Below are positions 1 through 5,628 of a stretch of DNA of 5,742 nt, in pieces. The DNA comes from Candidatus Poribacteria bacterium (GTDB lineage Bacteria > Poribacteria > DTPJ01 > WJIO01), in assembly GCA_014730235.1 (NCBI GenBank), contig WJIO01000066.1, positions 1 to 5,742 on the forward strand, written 5' to 3'. Every line of letters begins with the position of its first letter. Position 1 is the first letter of the stretch. The translations under genes and the position numbers were made by a program. The notes beneath the pieces are model-generated. The model was not told where the DNA came from. It did no database searches and saw only the letters and a list, made by a program, of their open reading frames with translations.

Positions 1-23
1 AGATAAGAAACTTTTTTATGCTA

Positions 24-47
24 TCATTCCTGCCTTCGCAGGAATGA
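24..47. repeat. Perfect palindrome, probable dispersed repeat (REP/MITE-like)
   Basis: The arms TCATTCCTGC (24-33) and GCAGGAATGA (38-47) are exact reverse complements separated by the 4-nt loop CTTC. Palindromes of this 'TCATTCCTGC...GCAGGAATGA' type are familiar as high-copy intergenic repeats in many bacterial genomes, so a dispersed repeat is the likeliest identity. A T-run (52-56) begins four bases after the right arm, so the element could also act as a rho-independent terminator for a plus-strand gene ending to the left of the window. The rest of 1-120 is T-rich and holds no gene I can support. The palindrome itself is certain; its family and role are inferred. Confidence 0.7.
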
Positions 48-120
48 CAGGTTTTTACACTTGTTTTTACTCAAAAAAAACTATTTCCGTTTTTAATCTT
101 TTTTAGCTCTATCAACCCAA

Positions 121-933
121 ATGAAAATTGCAGAGGATAAACAGGAAAAATTAAGGAAATTCTACGAGACATCCCGGGATTATAAAAAGCTGCTGGATGC
201 TCATAACAGGGAGTATTTAAAACCTTATATAGATATTGTTCTTAAATATGCCAGACCGGGTTCGAAAATACTGGATTCAGGCTGCGGTAACGGTCTTTCT
301 TCGTATATGCTTAACGAAAAGGGTCACTGGGTGGTGGGAACGGATATATCGGCATTTTTTTTATCCGAAGCAGCCCAATTGCAGTCTGAAAACCTTAAAT
401 ATCAAGCCTGTGATGTCCTTGCTTTGCCTTTCAATGACAAATCCTTTGATGTTGTATGTTCCAATGAACTTATTGAGCATGTAACCAATGCTGGTAAAAC
501 CCTCACAGAGATGATCCGGGTATTGAAAAACGGAGGTCTGTTGATTATAATGGGACCTAATTTGTGTTCACCCTTCTGGGCCGTGGTTGATTTTATCAAC
601 ATGACAGCAGGCAAAAACGGTCGGCATGTGTGGGCTGAAAGCAGGATTCAGGCTTTGAAGTGGGGGACAAAAAACTTAGGTCTATCCATGAAGAAAAAAC
701 TATCGTCGAAATCCTGTTTTATATATCGGGAACCGGATCTGGAAAAAGCCATCATGGGTGGAGATTCCGACAGCGTTTATTACTCGTGCCCAACGGATAT
801 AGAGCTTTTCCTGAAGGCTAATGATATGGAAATTATCTCTCTGTGTGAATCCACAACCTCTCGCGGTCGTTTTCTTGCCAGATTCTTTCCCCGTTTCAGC
901 CCATACATAAGTATGGTAGCGAGAAAATTATGA
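121..933 (+). CDS. Class I SAM-dependent methyltransferase (Methyltransf_11 type)
   Basis: This is a 270-residue cytoplasmic protein with a Rossmann-fold methyltransferase core. Motif I is ILDSGCGNG (residues 50-58), which binds the SAM amino-acid end. VVGTDIS (71-77) provides the acidic residue D75 expected to contact the SAM ribose. CDVLALPF (97-104) and FDVVCSNELIEHV (109-121) are the usual adenine-side and strand-4 motifs, and RVLKNGGLLIIMGPN (133-147) is the post-core strand. Residues beyond about 150 form a variable lid that should hold substrate specificity, and no family there is recognisable. The ATG at 121 is the only reasonable start: an in-frame stop lies at 94-96 and the next Met is residue 63. 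No Shine-Dalgarno sequence precedes it, so translation may be leaderless or SD-independent. The stop overlaps the start of the next methyltransferase, which implies a paired function. The fold is secure; the substrate is unknown, with glycan or lipid modification a guess from context. Confidence 0.9.
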   Translation: MKIAEDKQEKLRKFYETSRDYKKLLDAHNREYLKPYIDIVLKYARPGSKILDSGCGNGLSSYMLNEKGHWVVGTDISAFFLSEAAQLQSENLKYQACDVLALPFNDKSFDVVCSNELIEHVTNAGKTLTEMIRVLKNGGLLIIMGPNLCSPFWAVVDFINMTAGKNGRHVWAESRIQALKWGTKNLGLSMKKKLSSKSCFIYREPDLEKAIMGGDSDSVYYSCPTDIELFLKANDMEIISLCESTTSRGRFLARFFPRFSPYISMVARKL

Positions 934-1763
934 ATATCAAATCCACAGACCTGGTTCTGGAAATAGGAAGCGGAGATAATCCAAAGACTCGCTCTGACGT
1001 CCTGTGCGATATGCTACCAGATGATGACACTCAACGTGGCGGGGTTATAACTCTTGACAGACCTTTTGTAGCCGCCGATGGTCAGTATTTACCCTTTGCG
1101 GATAAATCCTTTGATTATATAATCTGCTGTCACGTGCTGGAACATGCGGAAGACCCGGAAATGTTTATCTCTGAACTGGTAAGAGTAGGTAAGCGCGGTT
1201 ATATAGAATCACCGACGGAAGTTGGTGAAAGACTTTATGGCTGGCCTTATCACAAGTGGTTGATAAATCTAGATTCGTCTGGTAAAATTATATTAAAGCG
1301 AAAGCTCAGGGAAAGTGACTTCGGTCAGGTTTTTCATTATCTATTCAGCAACGACAGGAATTACGCCAGATTCCACAGGCGTAATCACAGGCTATTTCTG
1401 ATACAATACGAATGGGTAGATGAGATAGATTATGAAATATCTGATGACTACTATACGGATTTAAAAGATCAATTTACTTTGCGAGAGCTTGCCAATCCAT
1501 CTGAGAGTTACAGCCTGTCTCAAAGGATTAAAAACATATTACCTAAATGGTTAGTTAAGAAGTTAAAATCATCAATTACCAGAACACATGGACGACATAA
1601 GGTTACTCTGGATGATATAATACATCTCATAGTTTGCCCTGTTTGCAAGGGAAGTCTAGAATGGATATACAATGATAATTCAGGTGAGTGTATTAGCGTT
1701 TTATGTCTGGAGTGTGACAGGAATTATAAGGTTAGAAATGGTATACCTTTTTTAATGCCTTAA
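930..1763 (+). CDS. SAM-dependent methyltransferase fused to C-terminal Trm112-like zinc ribbon
   Basis: This 277-residue protein has two parts. The N-terminal part is a class I methyltransferase: motif I is VLEIGSGDNP (9-18), with the third glycine of the usual loop replaced by N-P, followed by the acidic-rich stretch VAADGQYLPF (47-56) and FDYIICCHVLEHAEDPE (61-77). Residues 93-185 form a basic and aromatic segment (GWPYHKW, RFHRRNHRLF) that is probably the substrate side. The C-terminal part, from about 228, is a Trm112-like domain with CPVC (236-239) and CLEC (259-262) as the putative zinc ligands and the characteristic ending 'YKVRNGIPFLMP'. In eukaryotes and archaea Trm112 is a separate activator subunit of methyltransferases; here it is supplied in cis. 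The start ATG overlaps the preceding stop (ATGA), and no other in-frame start exists back to the stop at 846-848. Motif I lies only nine residues from the N-terminus, so the fold lacks the usual leading helix. The substrate is unknown. Confidence 0.88.
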   Translation: MNIKSTDLVLEIGSGDNPKTRSDVLCDMLPDDDTQRGGVITLDRPFVAADGQYLPFADKSFDYIICCHVLEHAEDPEMFISELVRVGKRGYIESPTEVGERLYGWPYHKWLINLDSSGKIILKRKLRESDFGQVFHYLFSNDRNYARFHRRNHRLFLIQYEWVDEIDYEISDDYYTDLKDQFTLRELANPSESYSLSQRIKNILPKWLVKKLKSSITRTHGRHKVTLDDIIHLIVCPVCKGSLEWIYNDNSGECISVLCLECDRNYKVRNGIPFLMP

Positions 1764-1766
1764 ATA

Positions 1767-1772
1767 AAGGAG
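1767..1772 (+). promoter_or_regulatory. Ribosome binding site of the LamG gene
   Basis: AAGGAG lies nine bases before the ATG at 1782. It is a near-consensus Shine-Dalgarno sequence and the strongest in the window, in contrast to the poor or absent ones before the methyltransferase and acyltransferase genes. It fixes the LamG start and suggests independent, efficient translation within a shared transcript. Confidence 0.85.
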
Positions 1773-1781
1773 TGAAGTCTA

Positions 1782-2564
1782 ATGAAGAAAACATTAATAG
1801 TTATTTTTTTTATGATTCTTTTTTCTTTTGCAACTTTAGCCGATCTGGAAGAAGGATTAGTAGTATATTTAAACTTTGATCAGGGAAAAGTTGATACGGT
1901 AAAAGACATGTCAAATTCAGGTAATAACGGCGTAGTAAAAGGTAATCCCAAATGGGTTCCGGGACCAAGAGCAGAACTGGGTTCTGCTGTAGAGTTTGAT
2001 GGAGTTGAAAGCTACATAGAAGTAGCTGATAATGACAGTCTGGATTTTGGCGAAGATGATGTTACCATGATGCTCTGGATTAAGCAGGATGTGGACCAGG
2101 TGGATTATCCCAGGCCTATATCAAAAATGCCGCTCTTTGGAACTGATAAACCGGGATTTGATGTGATAACCGTAGGATTAAAACAACCAGCTTTGAGGAT
2201 TTTCTACGGTATGTCAGGAAATACCCGTCAGGAAGTTGATGGCGGACAACTTATAGCCGATGGAGAATGGCATCATCTGGTGGCTATGAAAGATGAGGAA
2301 GAGGGTAAAATATACATTGACGGAAATCTTGTAGGCAGCGCGCCCTTTACACCTCTTGATATAAGCAACGATTATCCCCTGATAATTGGAGCAAATGCCG
2401 AACCGGCTGCCCATGTTATGTTCAAGGGTGTGGTGGATGAAGTCGCTGTATACAATCGGGCTTTGACTGAAGATGAGATACTGACTGCAATGGATGGGAA
2501 AGTTATTCTGGCTGTAGAACCGGGTAATAAAGCTGCCACCCTCTGGGCAGAGATAAAAAGATAA
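1782..2564 (+). CDS. Secreted LamG-like (concanavalin A-like jelly-roll) domain protein
   Basis: This 260-residue protein begins with a clear Sec signal peptide: KK at residues 2-3, a hydrophobic core (about 4-18) and a probable signal peptidase I cut after TLA (residue 20, before DLEEG). There is no lipobox cysteine, so a soluble exported protein is expected. The remainder is one LamG/Laminin_G_3 jelly-roll: LVVYLNFDQG (26-35), a glycine-rich stretch ending in AVEFDGVESYIEVADNDSLDF (69-89), the central strand MMLWIKQD (96-103), GEWHHLVAMK (161-170), GKIYIDGNLVGS (175-186) and the closing VVDEVAVYNRALTEDEI (217-233). A short tail follows, ending LAVEPGNKAATLWAEIKR. Such domains bind carbohydrate or protein at the cell surface, but the ligand here is unknown and no catalytic domain is attached. 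The gene lies 18 bases after the second methyltransferase and probably shares its transcript. The tail and opening resemble the many LamG proteins of Candidatus Poribacteria. Confidence 0.9.
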   Translation: MKKTLIVIFFMILFSFATLADLEEGLVVYLNFDQGKVDTVKDMSNSGNNGVVKGNPKWVPGPRAELGSAVEFDGVESYIEVADNDSLDFGEDDVTMMLWIKQDVDQVDYPRPISKMPLFGTDKPGFDVITVGLKQPALRIFYGMSGNTRQEVDGGQLIADGEWHHLVAMKDEEEGKIYIDGNLVGSAPFTPLDISNDYPLIIGANAEPAAHVMFKGVVDEVAVYNRALTEDEILTAMDGKVILAVEPGNKAATLWAEIKR

Positions 2565-2569
2565 TAGCC

Positions 2570-2779
2570 TTATTCCTCATCGGGTAATATTTCATCCAGA
2601 GCCTTATATACAGCTTTCATGAAATCCGCAACATCCTTGCTGTTTTGCTGCGCTGTTTTTTGACGCGCCTCATCAGAAAGAGCTGATAAAGGCTTTGGGT
2701 ATATACTATTCATATATGCCACTGTTAAATCTCTGGCTATTTCAATTTTTTTTATTTTAATTTCTTTTCCGTCTGCCAT
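2570..2779 (-). CDS. Small conserved-looking hypothetical protein (69 residues)
   Basis: I do not recognise this protein. From the ATG at 2779 it is 69 residues: a basic, beta- or helix-prone N-terminus (GKEIKIKKIEIARDL, 4-18), a middle YPKPLSALSDEAR (27-39), and an amphipathic helix DVADFMKAVYKALDEILPDEE (49-69) ending acidic. It has no cysteine, membrane segment or signal peptide, so a small cytoplasmic helical protein is expected. An ATG at 2803 would add eight residues, but only the ATG at 2779 has a Shine-Dalgarno (AAAGGA, eight bases away), so I prefer it. Its reality is supported by that site, an upstream sigma70-like promoter, the absence of any overlapping gene, and a stop only five bases from the convergent LamG stop. 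An adaptor or antitoxin-like role is possible but unsupported, and no partner toxin is visible. Confidence 0.72.
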   Translation of the reverse strand: MADGKEIKIKKIEIARDLTVAYMNSIYPKPLSALSDEARQKTAQQNSKDVADFMKAVYKALDEILPDEE

Positions 2780-2787
2780 CGGTATAA

Positions 2788-2793
2788 TCCTTT
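2788..2793 (-). promoter_or_regulatory. Ribosome binding site deciding the start of the small minus-strand gene
   Basis: Read on the minus strand, AAAGGA lies eight bases before the ATG at 2779. It falls inside the reading frame if translation began at the alternative ATG at 2803, which has only A/T-rich sequence and no Shine-Dalgarno in front of it. The site therefore favours the shorter, 69-residue product. Confidence 0.65.
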
Positions 2794-2832
2794 CTTTAAT
2801 CATTCATCAAAAAATGCTAATTATTAACTTAT

Positions 2833-2860
2833 ATTATCACAGCACGCAGGAATAAGTCAA
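2833..2860 (-). promoter_or_regulatory. Sigma70-like promoter for the small minus-strand gene
   Basis: On the minus strand, TTGACT (2860-2855) matches the -35 consensus at five of six bases, and GATAAT (2838-2833) matches the -10 consensus at five of six, with a 16-base spacer. Transcription would start near 2826, about 47 bases before the ATG at 2779, leaving room for the Shine-Dalgarno. The promoter sits wholly in the gap before the divergent acyltransferase gene. No comparably good promoter is visible in the plus direction, although TATTAT (2832-2837) overlaps this -10 and could serve as a weak one. This is a sequence match only. Confidence 0.5.
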
Positions 2861-2871
2861 GACAGATTGAT

Positions 2872-3771
2872 ATGCGCAAAATCAGGGATTGTTTAATTTA
2901 TGTTTTTGTCTCACTTACTTCACAGTTGGTTCAGAACATCCCTCGCAAGGCTTCATTAAGATTGGGAGTTCATCTGGGAAATTTAATTTACCAGGTAGTA
3001 AAAAAACGCAGACAAATTACTCTGAAAAATCTGGAAATGGCCTTTGGAAAGGAAAAAAGCCAAGAAGAAATTCAACAAATAGCGCGCCGTAGTTTTCAGA
3101 ACATGGGCAAGACTATGATAGAATTTCTTAGTTCCCCAAGATACACACCTGAAGACTTTAAAGATTTTGTAAGATACGAAGGTATTGAAAATATCCGACC
3201 ATACATAGAAGCAGGCAAAGGCGTTATATTTATCTCAGCCCATTTCGGTAACTGGGAGATGATAATGTTATCCGTAACTTACTTTTTGTGTCCAATATAC
3301 GCAGTGGTGCAGGAATTTAAGCACACTAAACTGGACAGCCTGATAAATAACTACAGAAGTCAATATGATTCAAAAGTAGTCAAAAAAGATAAAGCCGTCA
3401 GGGATGGTTTGCGTATACTGAAAAACGGTGGTATTTTGGCTATACTGGCAGACCAGAACGCTGGTGAGAACGGAGTCTTTATTGATTTTTTTGGTGTTCT
3501 TGCTTCTGTACCCAAAGGGCCAGTAGTTATGGCCCAAAGGACCGGTGCTATACTGGTAAATATACTGGATACACGGCAGGAAGATGATACTCATATAATT
3601 ACCATATCCCCACCTGTGGAATTGGAAAATACCGGTGATCCAGAACAAGACATTATAGTTAATACCACAAAATTTGTAAAATACCTGGAGAATACCATTC
3701 GGAAATACCCTGACCAATGGCTTTGGATGCATAATAGATGGAAAACCAGACCCCAAAAAGAAAAATCCTGA
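2872..3771 (+). CDS. Lipid A/lysophospholipid acyltransferase, LpxL/HtrB family
   Basis: At 299 residues this is close to the usual length of about 300 for the family, which transfers an acyl chain to a lipid A precursor or related glycolipid at the cytoplasmic face of the inner membrane. A hydrophobic N-terminal segment (about 7-24) should anchor it. Family landmarks follow: NLEMAFG (53-59), the catalytic HX4E motif in ISAHFGNWE (H124, E129), DQNAGENGVFIDFFG (194-208), a TGA turn (224-226), and the C-terminal YPDQWLWMHNRWKTRP (279-294). All key residues are present, so the enzyme should be active. The ATG at 2872 has no good Shine-Dalgarno (an AGGA lies 20 bases away), but no ATG, GTG or TTG occurs in frame back to the stop at 2818-2820. 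The last 34 bases overlap the next gene, which suggests translational coupling. The exact acceptor and acyl chain cannot be read, so I give no lpx gene name. Confidence 0.92.
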   Translation: MRKIRDCLIYVFVSLTSQLVQNIPRKASLRLGVHLGNLIYQVVKKRRQITLKNLEMAFGKEKSQEEIQQIARRSFQNMGKTMIEFLSSPRYTPEDFKDFVRYEGIENIRPYIEAGKGVIFISAHFGNWEMIMLSVTYFLCPIYAVVQEFKHTKLDSLINNYRSQYDSKVVKKDKAVRDGLRILKNGGILAILADQNAGENGVFIDFFGVLASVPKGPVVMAQRTGAILVNILDTRQEDDTHIITISPPVELENTGDPEQDIIVNTTKFVKYLENTIRKYPDQWLWMHNRWKTRPQKEKS

Positions 3772-4793
3772 TTTTAAGCGATGATAAACCAGGCCATTTT
3801 AACCAGTCTATGGGCATTGTAGACCGTATGAACGATGTCCATATAAAAACCATACAAATAAAATTTAAGAGTAAAACGCGAGATAACCTGCTTCGGGTTA
3901 TGGTATGGTTAATAAATAAATTGCCAGAACATACAATAAAATCAACTTTAAGATGGGCTTTGGATGAGTCGTCCTTCCATGATGTATTGAATATTAACAC
4001 ATTTGATGTCGTCCTATCCACAGGATCATCCGTAGCTGCGCCTAATTTACTCATAAGTAAACTTACAGGAGCTAAATCCGTTGTTTGCACAAGACCATCT
4101 CCGGTTGGGATCAGGCCATTTAACCTGGCCATTCTCCCAGAACATTCCAGATCCCGCCATATGACAAAAAATATTGTAATGACTATAGGAGTGCCAAACC
4201 GGGTTACGCCTGATAAAATAAAATCAGCCGGAGATAAATTTGGTGAGATTGAAAATAAGGTCATCGGGTTGCTATTAGGTGGAGATGACCCATATTATTA
4301 CATATCCCCGGAGTTTGCATCCAGCCTTTGTGAGATTCTCAGCAGTATATGTCAACTTAACGATTATCGTCTGGTATTAACTACCTCCCGAAGAACTAAT
4401 TTACAGTCTGAAAAGACTGTAGCTTTGAATATTAAAGACAGCCCCATATGTCTTCTATGTATCCTTGCCAGTGAACCCCGGGATGAAAATCCTGTACCCG
4501 GAATGTTAGGTATATCGGATGTTGTGGTTGTCACAGAAGACAGCTTTTCAATGGTCTGCGAAGCCGCAAGCAGTGGGAAAAAGGTGATTATACTGGAAGT
4601 GGATAGAAAAAGAAAAGCCCATACCAGACGGCAGCGGGTATACGATCTTCTTGTGAAAGAGGGTTACGCCAGATATGCAGATTTATCAAGCCTTGAGTCG
4701 GTTATAATGGAAACGATAAATGATAATACACAGCCGAAGGTGCTGGACGATGCAAGAACAGCGGCAGATGCTTTAAGGAAGATTATAGATTAG
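3738..4793 (+). CDS. ELM1-family GT-B-like protein, putative envelope glycosyltransferase
   Basis: This 351-residue protein has no signal peptide and is expected in the cytoplasm or at the inner face of the inner membrane. Its motifs match the ELM1 family (Mito_fiss_Elm1), named after a plant mitochondrial fission factor but widespread in bacteria: ILILSDDKPGHFNQS (10-24), VVLSTGSSVAAPNLL (91-105), IGLLLGGDD (176-184), a TTSRRT segment (215-220) and VVVVTEDSFSMVCEAASSGK (262-281). The layout, with a glycine-rich turn between two halves and an 'E-AxSxGK' helix near the C-terminus, resembles GT-B glycosyltransferases of the MurG kind. The biochemical role of bacterial members is not, to my knowledge, established. 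The start is placed by the immediate fit of the N-terminal motif; no other ATG, GTG or TTG is in frame nearby and no Shine-Dalgarno is seen, so translation probably depends on the acyltransferase gene it overlaps. A role in glycosylating a lipid A-like lipid is inferred from that coupling. Confidence 0.88.
   Translation: MENQTPKRKILILSDDKPGHFNQSMGIVDRMNDVHIKTIQIKFKSKTRDNLLRVMVWLINKLPEHTIKSTLRWALDESSFHDVLNINTFDVVLSTGSSVAAPNLLISKLTGAKSVVCTRPSPVGIRPFNLAILPEHSRSRHMTKNIVMTIGVPNRVTPDKIKSAGDKFGEIENKVIGLLLGGDDPYYYISPEFASSLCEILSSICQLNDYRLVLTTSRRTNLQSEKTVALNIKDSPICLLCILASEPRDENPVPGMLGISDVVVVTEDSFSMVCEAASSGKKVIILEVDRKRKAHTRRQRVYDLLVKEGYARYADLSSLESVIMETINDNTQPKVLDDARTAADALRKIID
4402..4421 (+). other. Intragenic hairpin with GAAA tetraloop
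   Basis: TACAGTCT (4402-4409) and AGACTGTA (4414-4421) are exact reverse complements around a GAAA loop, with a possible extra G-U pair outside. The RNA would form an 8-bp stem capped by a GNRA-class tetraloop, a very stable arrangement. It lies inside the ELM1 gene, over the codons for residues 222-228, and is not followed by a T-run, so it is unlikely to be a terminator. It may simply be chance. Confidence 0.5.
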
Positions 4794-4797
4794 CTTG

Positions 4798-5628
4798 ATG
4801 ACGAAAACATATAAGATTTTTTTTGCGATTTACATTCTATCTTTTATAGCTTTTTCTCATGCAAAGGCCCATGAATTTCCTTTTGTAGATGCCAATCCCT
4901 TGTATGTTGGCTCAAGGCCCCTGGCCATGGGAAACACATTTACTGCTATTGCCGACGAAGGAGAAGCCGGTTTCTGGAATCCTGCAGGATTAATTCAATG
5001 GCAGGGGGTAAAGCTCTTTGCATCAACTAAGGCCGGTGACAGGGATAATTATGCCTTTGACTCCAAGAGTATGGCCTATTCATACAAGGGTAATGCCTTT
5101 TTCTGGGGAAATAAGATTGCTACGCGAGGTATAAAATGTGAAACTCCGGACTTTACATACTATTCCCTGGCAAGAAAGCTCAGTTCACATCTGGCTGTAG
5201 GAGGAAGCGTCAAATTCAAACGAAAGCATCCCAGCAGCTATTATCAGTTTTTTGGACACAACCCCAGTTATGATTTAGGTTTGTTATGGAAGATAGGCAA
5301 CTATACTTCTTTATCTCTGGTTTTACAAAACACACCCGATTCAGACAAATGGATAAACACAACTAATTTTGGACTGGCTCAGCGGCTTTTTAATGATTTG
5401 CTTTTATCTATAGATACAGGTATTACAAGCGACGAAAGTGTGTCTTTAGAAACCCATGTCGGCAGCGAATACTGGTTTACTTCCTGGTCTGCTATACGAT
5501 TAGGTCTTTCAAATAGCGATCCAACTGCGGGTCTGGGATTGCGCTTGTCCAGAATACAAATTGATTATGCATGGATAAGAAATTCTGCAGGAAATGCCCA
5601 TTTCATATCGGGACAGATAGATATATGA
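4798..5628 (+). CDS. Outer-membrane beta-barrel protein, PorV/PorQ-like
   Basis: This 276-residue protein starts with a Sec signal peptide: hydrophobic about 6-20, with a likely signal peptidase I cut after AKA (residue 24, before HEFPF). The mature N-terminus carries the signature NPLYVGSRPLAMGNTFTAIADEGEAGFWNPAGL (33-65), shared by the PorV/PorQ, UPF0164 and FadL-like barrel families. Alternating hydrophobic and aromatic strands follow to the end, for example HLAVGGSVKFKRKH (131-144), YDLGLLWKIG (158-167), FGLAQRLFNDLLLSIDTGI (191-209), AIRLGLSNSD (232-241) and IQIDYAWIR (253-261). The protein ends QIDI rather than in the aromatic residue usual for BamA clients. I prefer the ATG at 4798; a TTG directly before it (4795) would add one Met. 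An AAGGAAG (4775-4781) lies too far upstream to be convincing. The gene begins four bases after the ELM1 stop, so it is in the same operon. Its role could be transport, secretion or scaffolding; no cargo is evident. Confidence 0.85.
   Translation: MTKTYKIFFAIYILSFIAFSHAKAHEFPFVDANPLYVGSRPLAMGNTFTAIADEGEAGFWNPAGLIQWQGVKLFASTKAGDRDNYAFDSKSMAYSYKGNAFFWGNKIATRGIKCETPDFTYYSLARKLSSHLAVGGSVKFKRKHPSSYYQFFGHNPSYDLGLLWKIGNYTSLSLVLQNTPDSDKWINTTNFGLAQRLFNDLLLSIDTGITSDESVSLETHVGSEYWFTSWSAIRLGLSNSDPTAGLGLRLSRIQIDYAWIRNSAGNAHFISGQIDI

Noticed and set aside
92-97. TTTAAT as a possible -10 for the first methyltransferase
   Set aside because: It matches five of six consensus bases, but no acceptable -35 lies 16-18 bases upstream, and the region is so T-rich that such matches are expected by chance.
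236-614. Overlapping short open frames on both strands within the first methyltransferase
   Set aside because: They lie inside a gene whose SAM-binding motifs are intact and have no start signals or recognisable sequence.
2533-2550. CTGCC/GGCAG inverted repeat near the end of the LamG gene as a terminator
   Set aside because: The stem is only five pairs, lies within the coding region, and is followed by an A-rich stretch rather than a T-run on the plus strand.
3415-3572. Repeated 'TATACTGG' string in the acyltransferase gene
   Set aside because: The copies are irregularly spaced and arise from Ile-Leu codon pairs in hydrophobic strands; the same string also appears elsewhere in the window.
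3370-3756. Minus-strand open frame of 128 codons inside the acyltransferase gene
   Set aside because: Antisense shadow of a well-supported gene, with no motif and no start signal.
3792-4130. Near-identical short strings GGCCATTTTAACC (3792) and GGCCATTTAACC (4114) inside the ELM1 gene
   Set aside because: They are in different codon phases, differ in length by one base, and occur only twice; chance similarity is enough.
3659-4264. Minus-strand open frame of 201 codons opposite the acyltransferase/ELM1 junction
   Set aside because: It lies entirely antisense to two genes with strong family motifs, has no ribosome binding site I can see, and its translation is compositionally odd with no recognisable domain.
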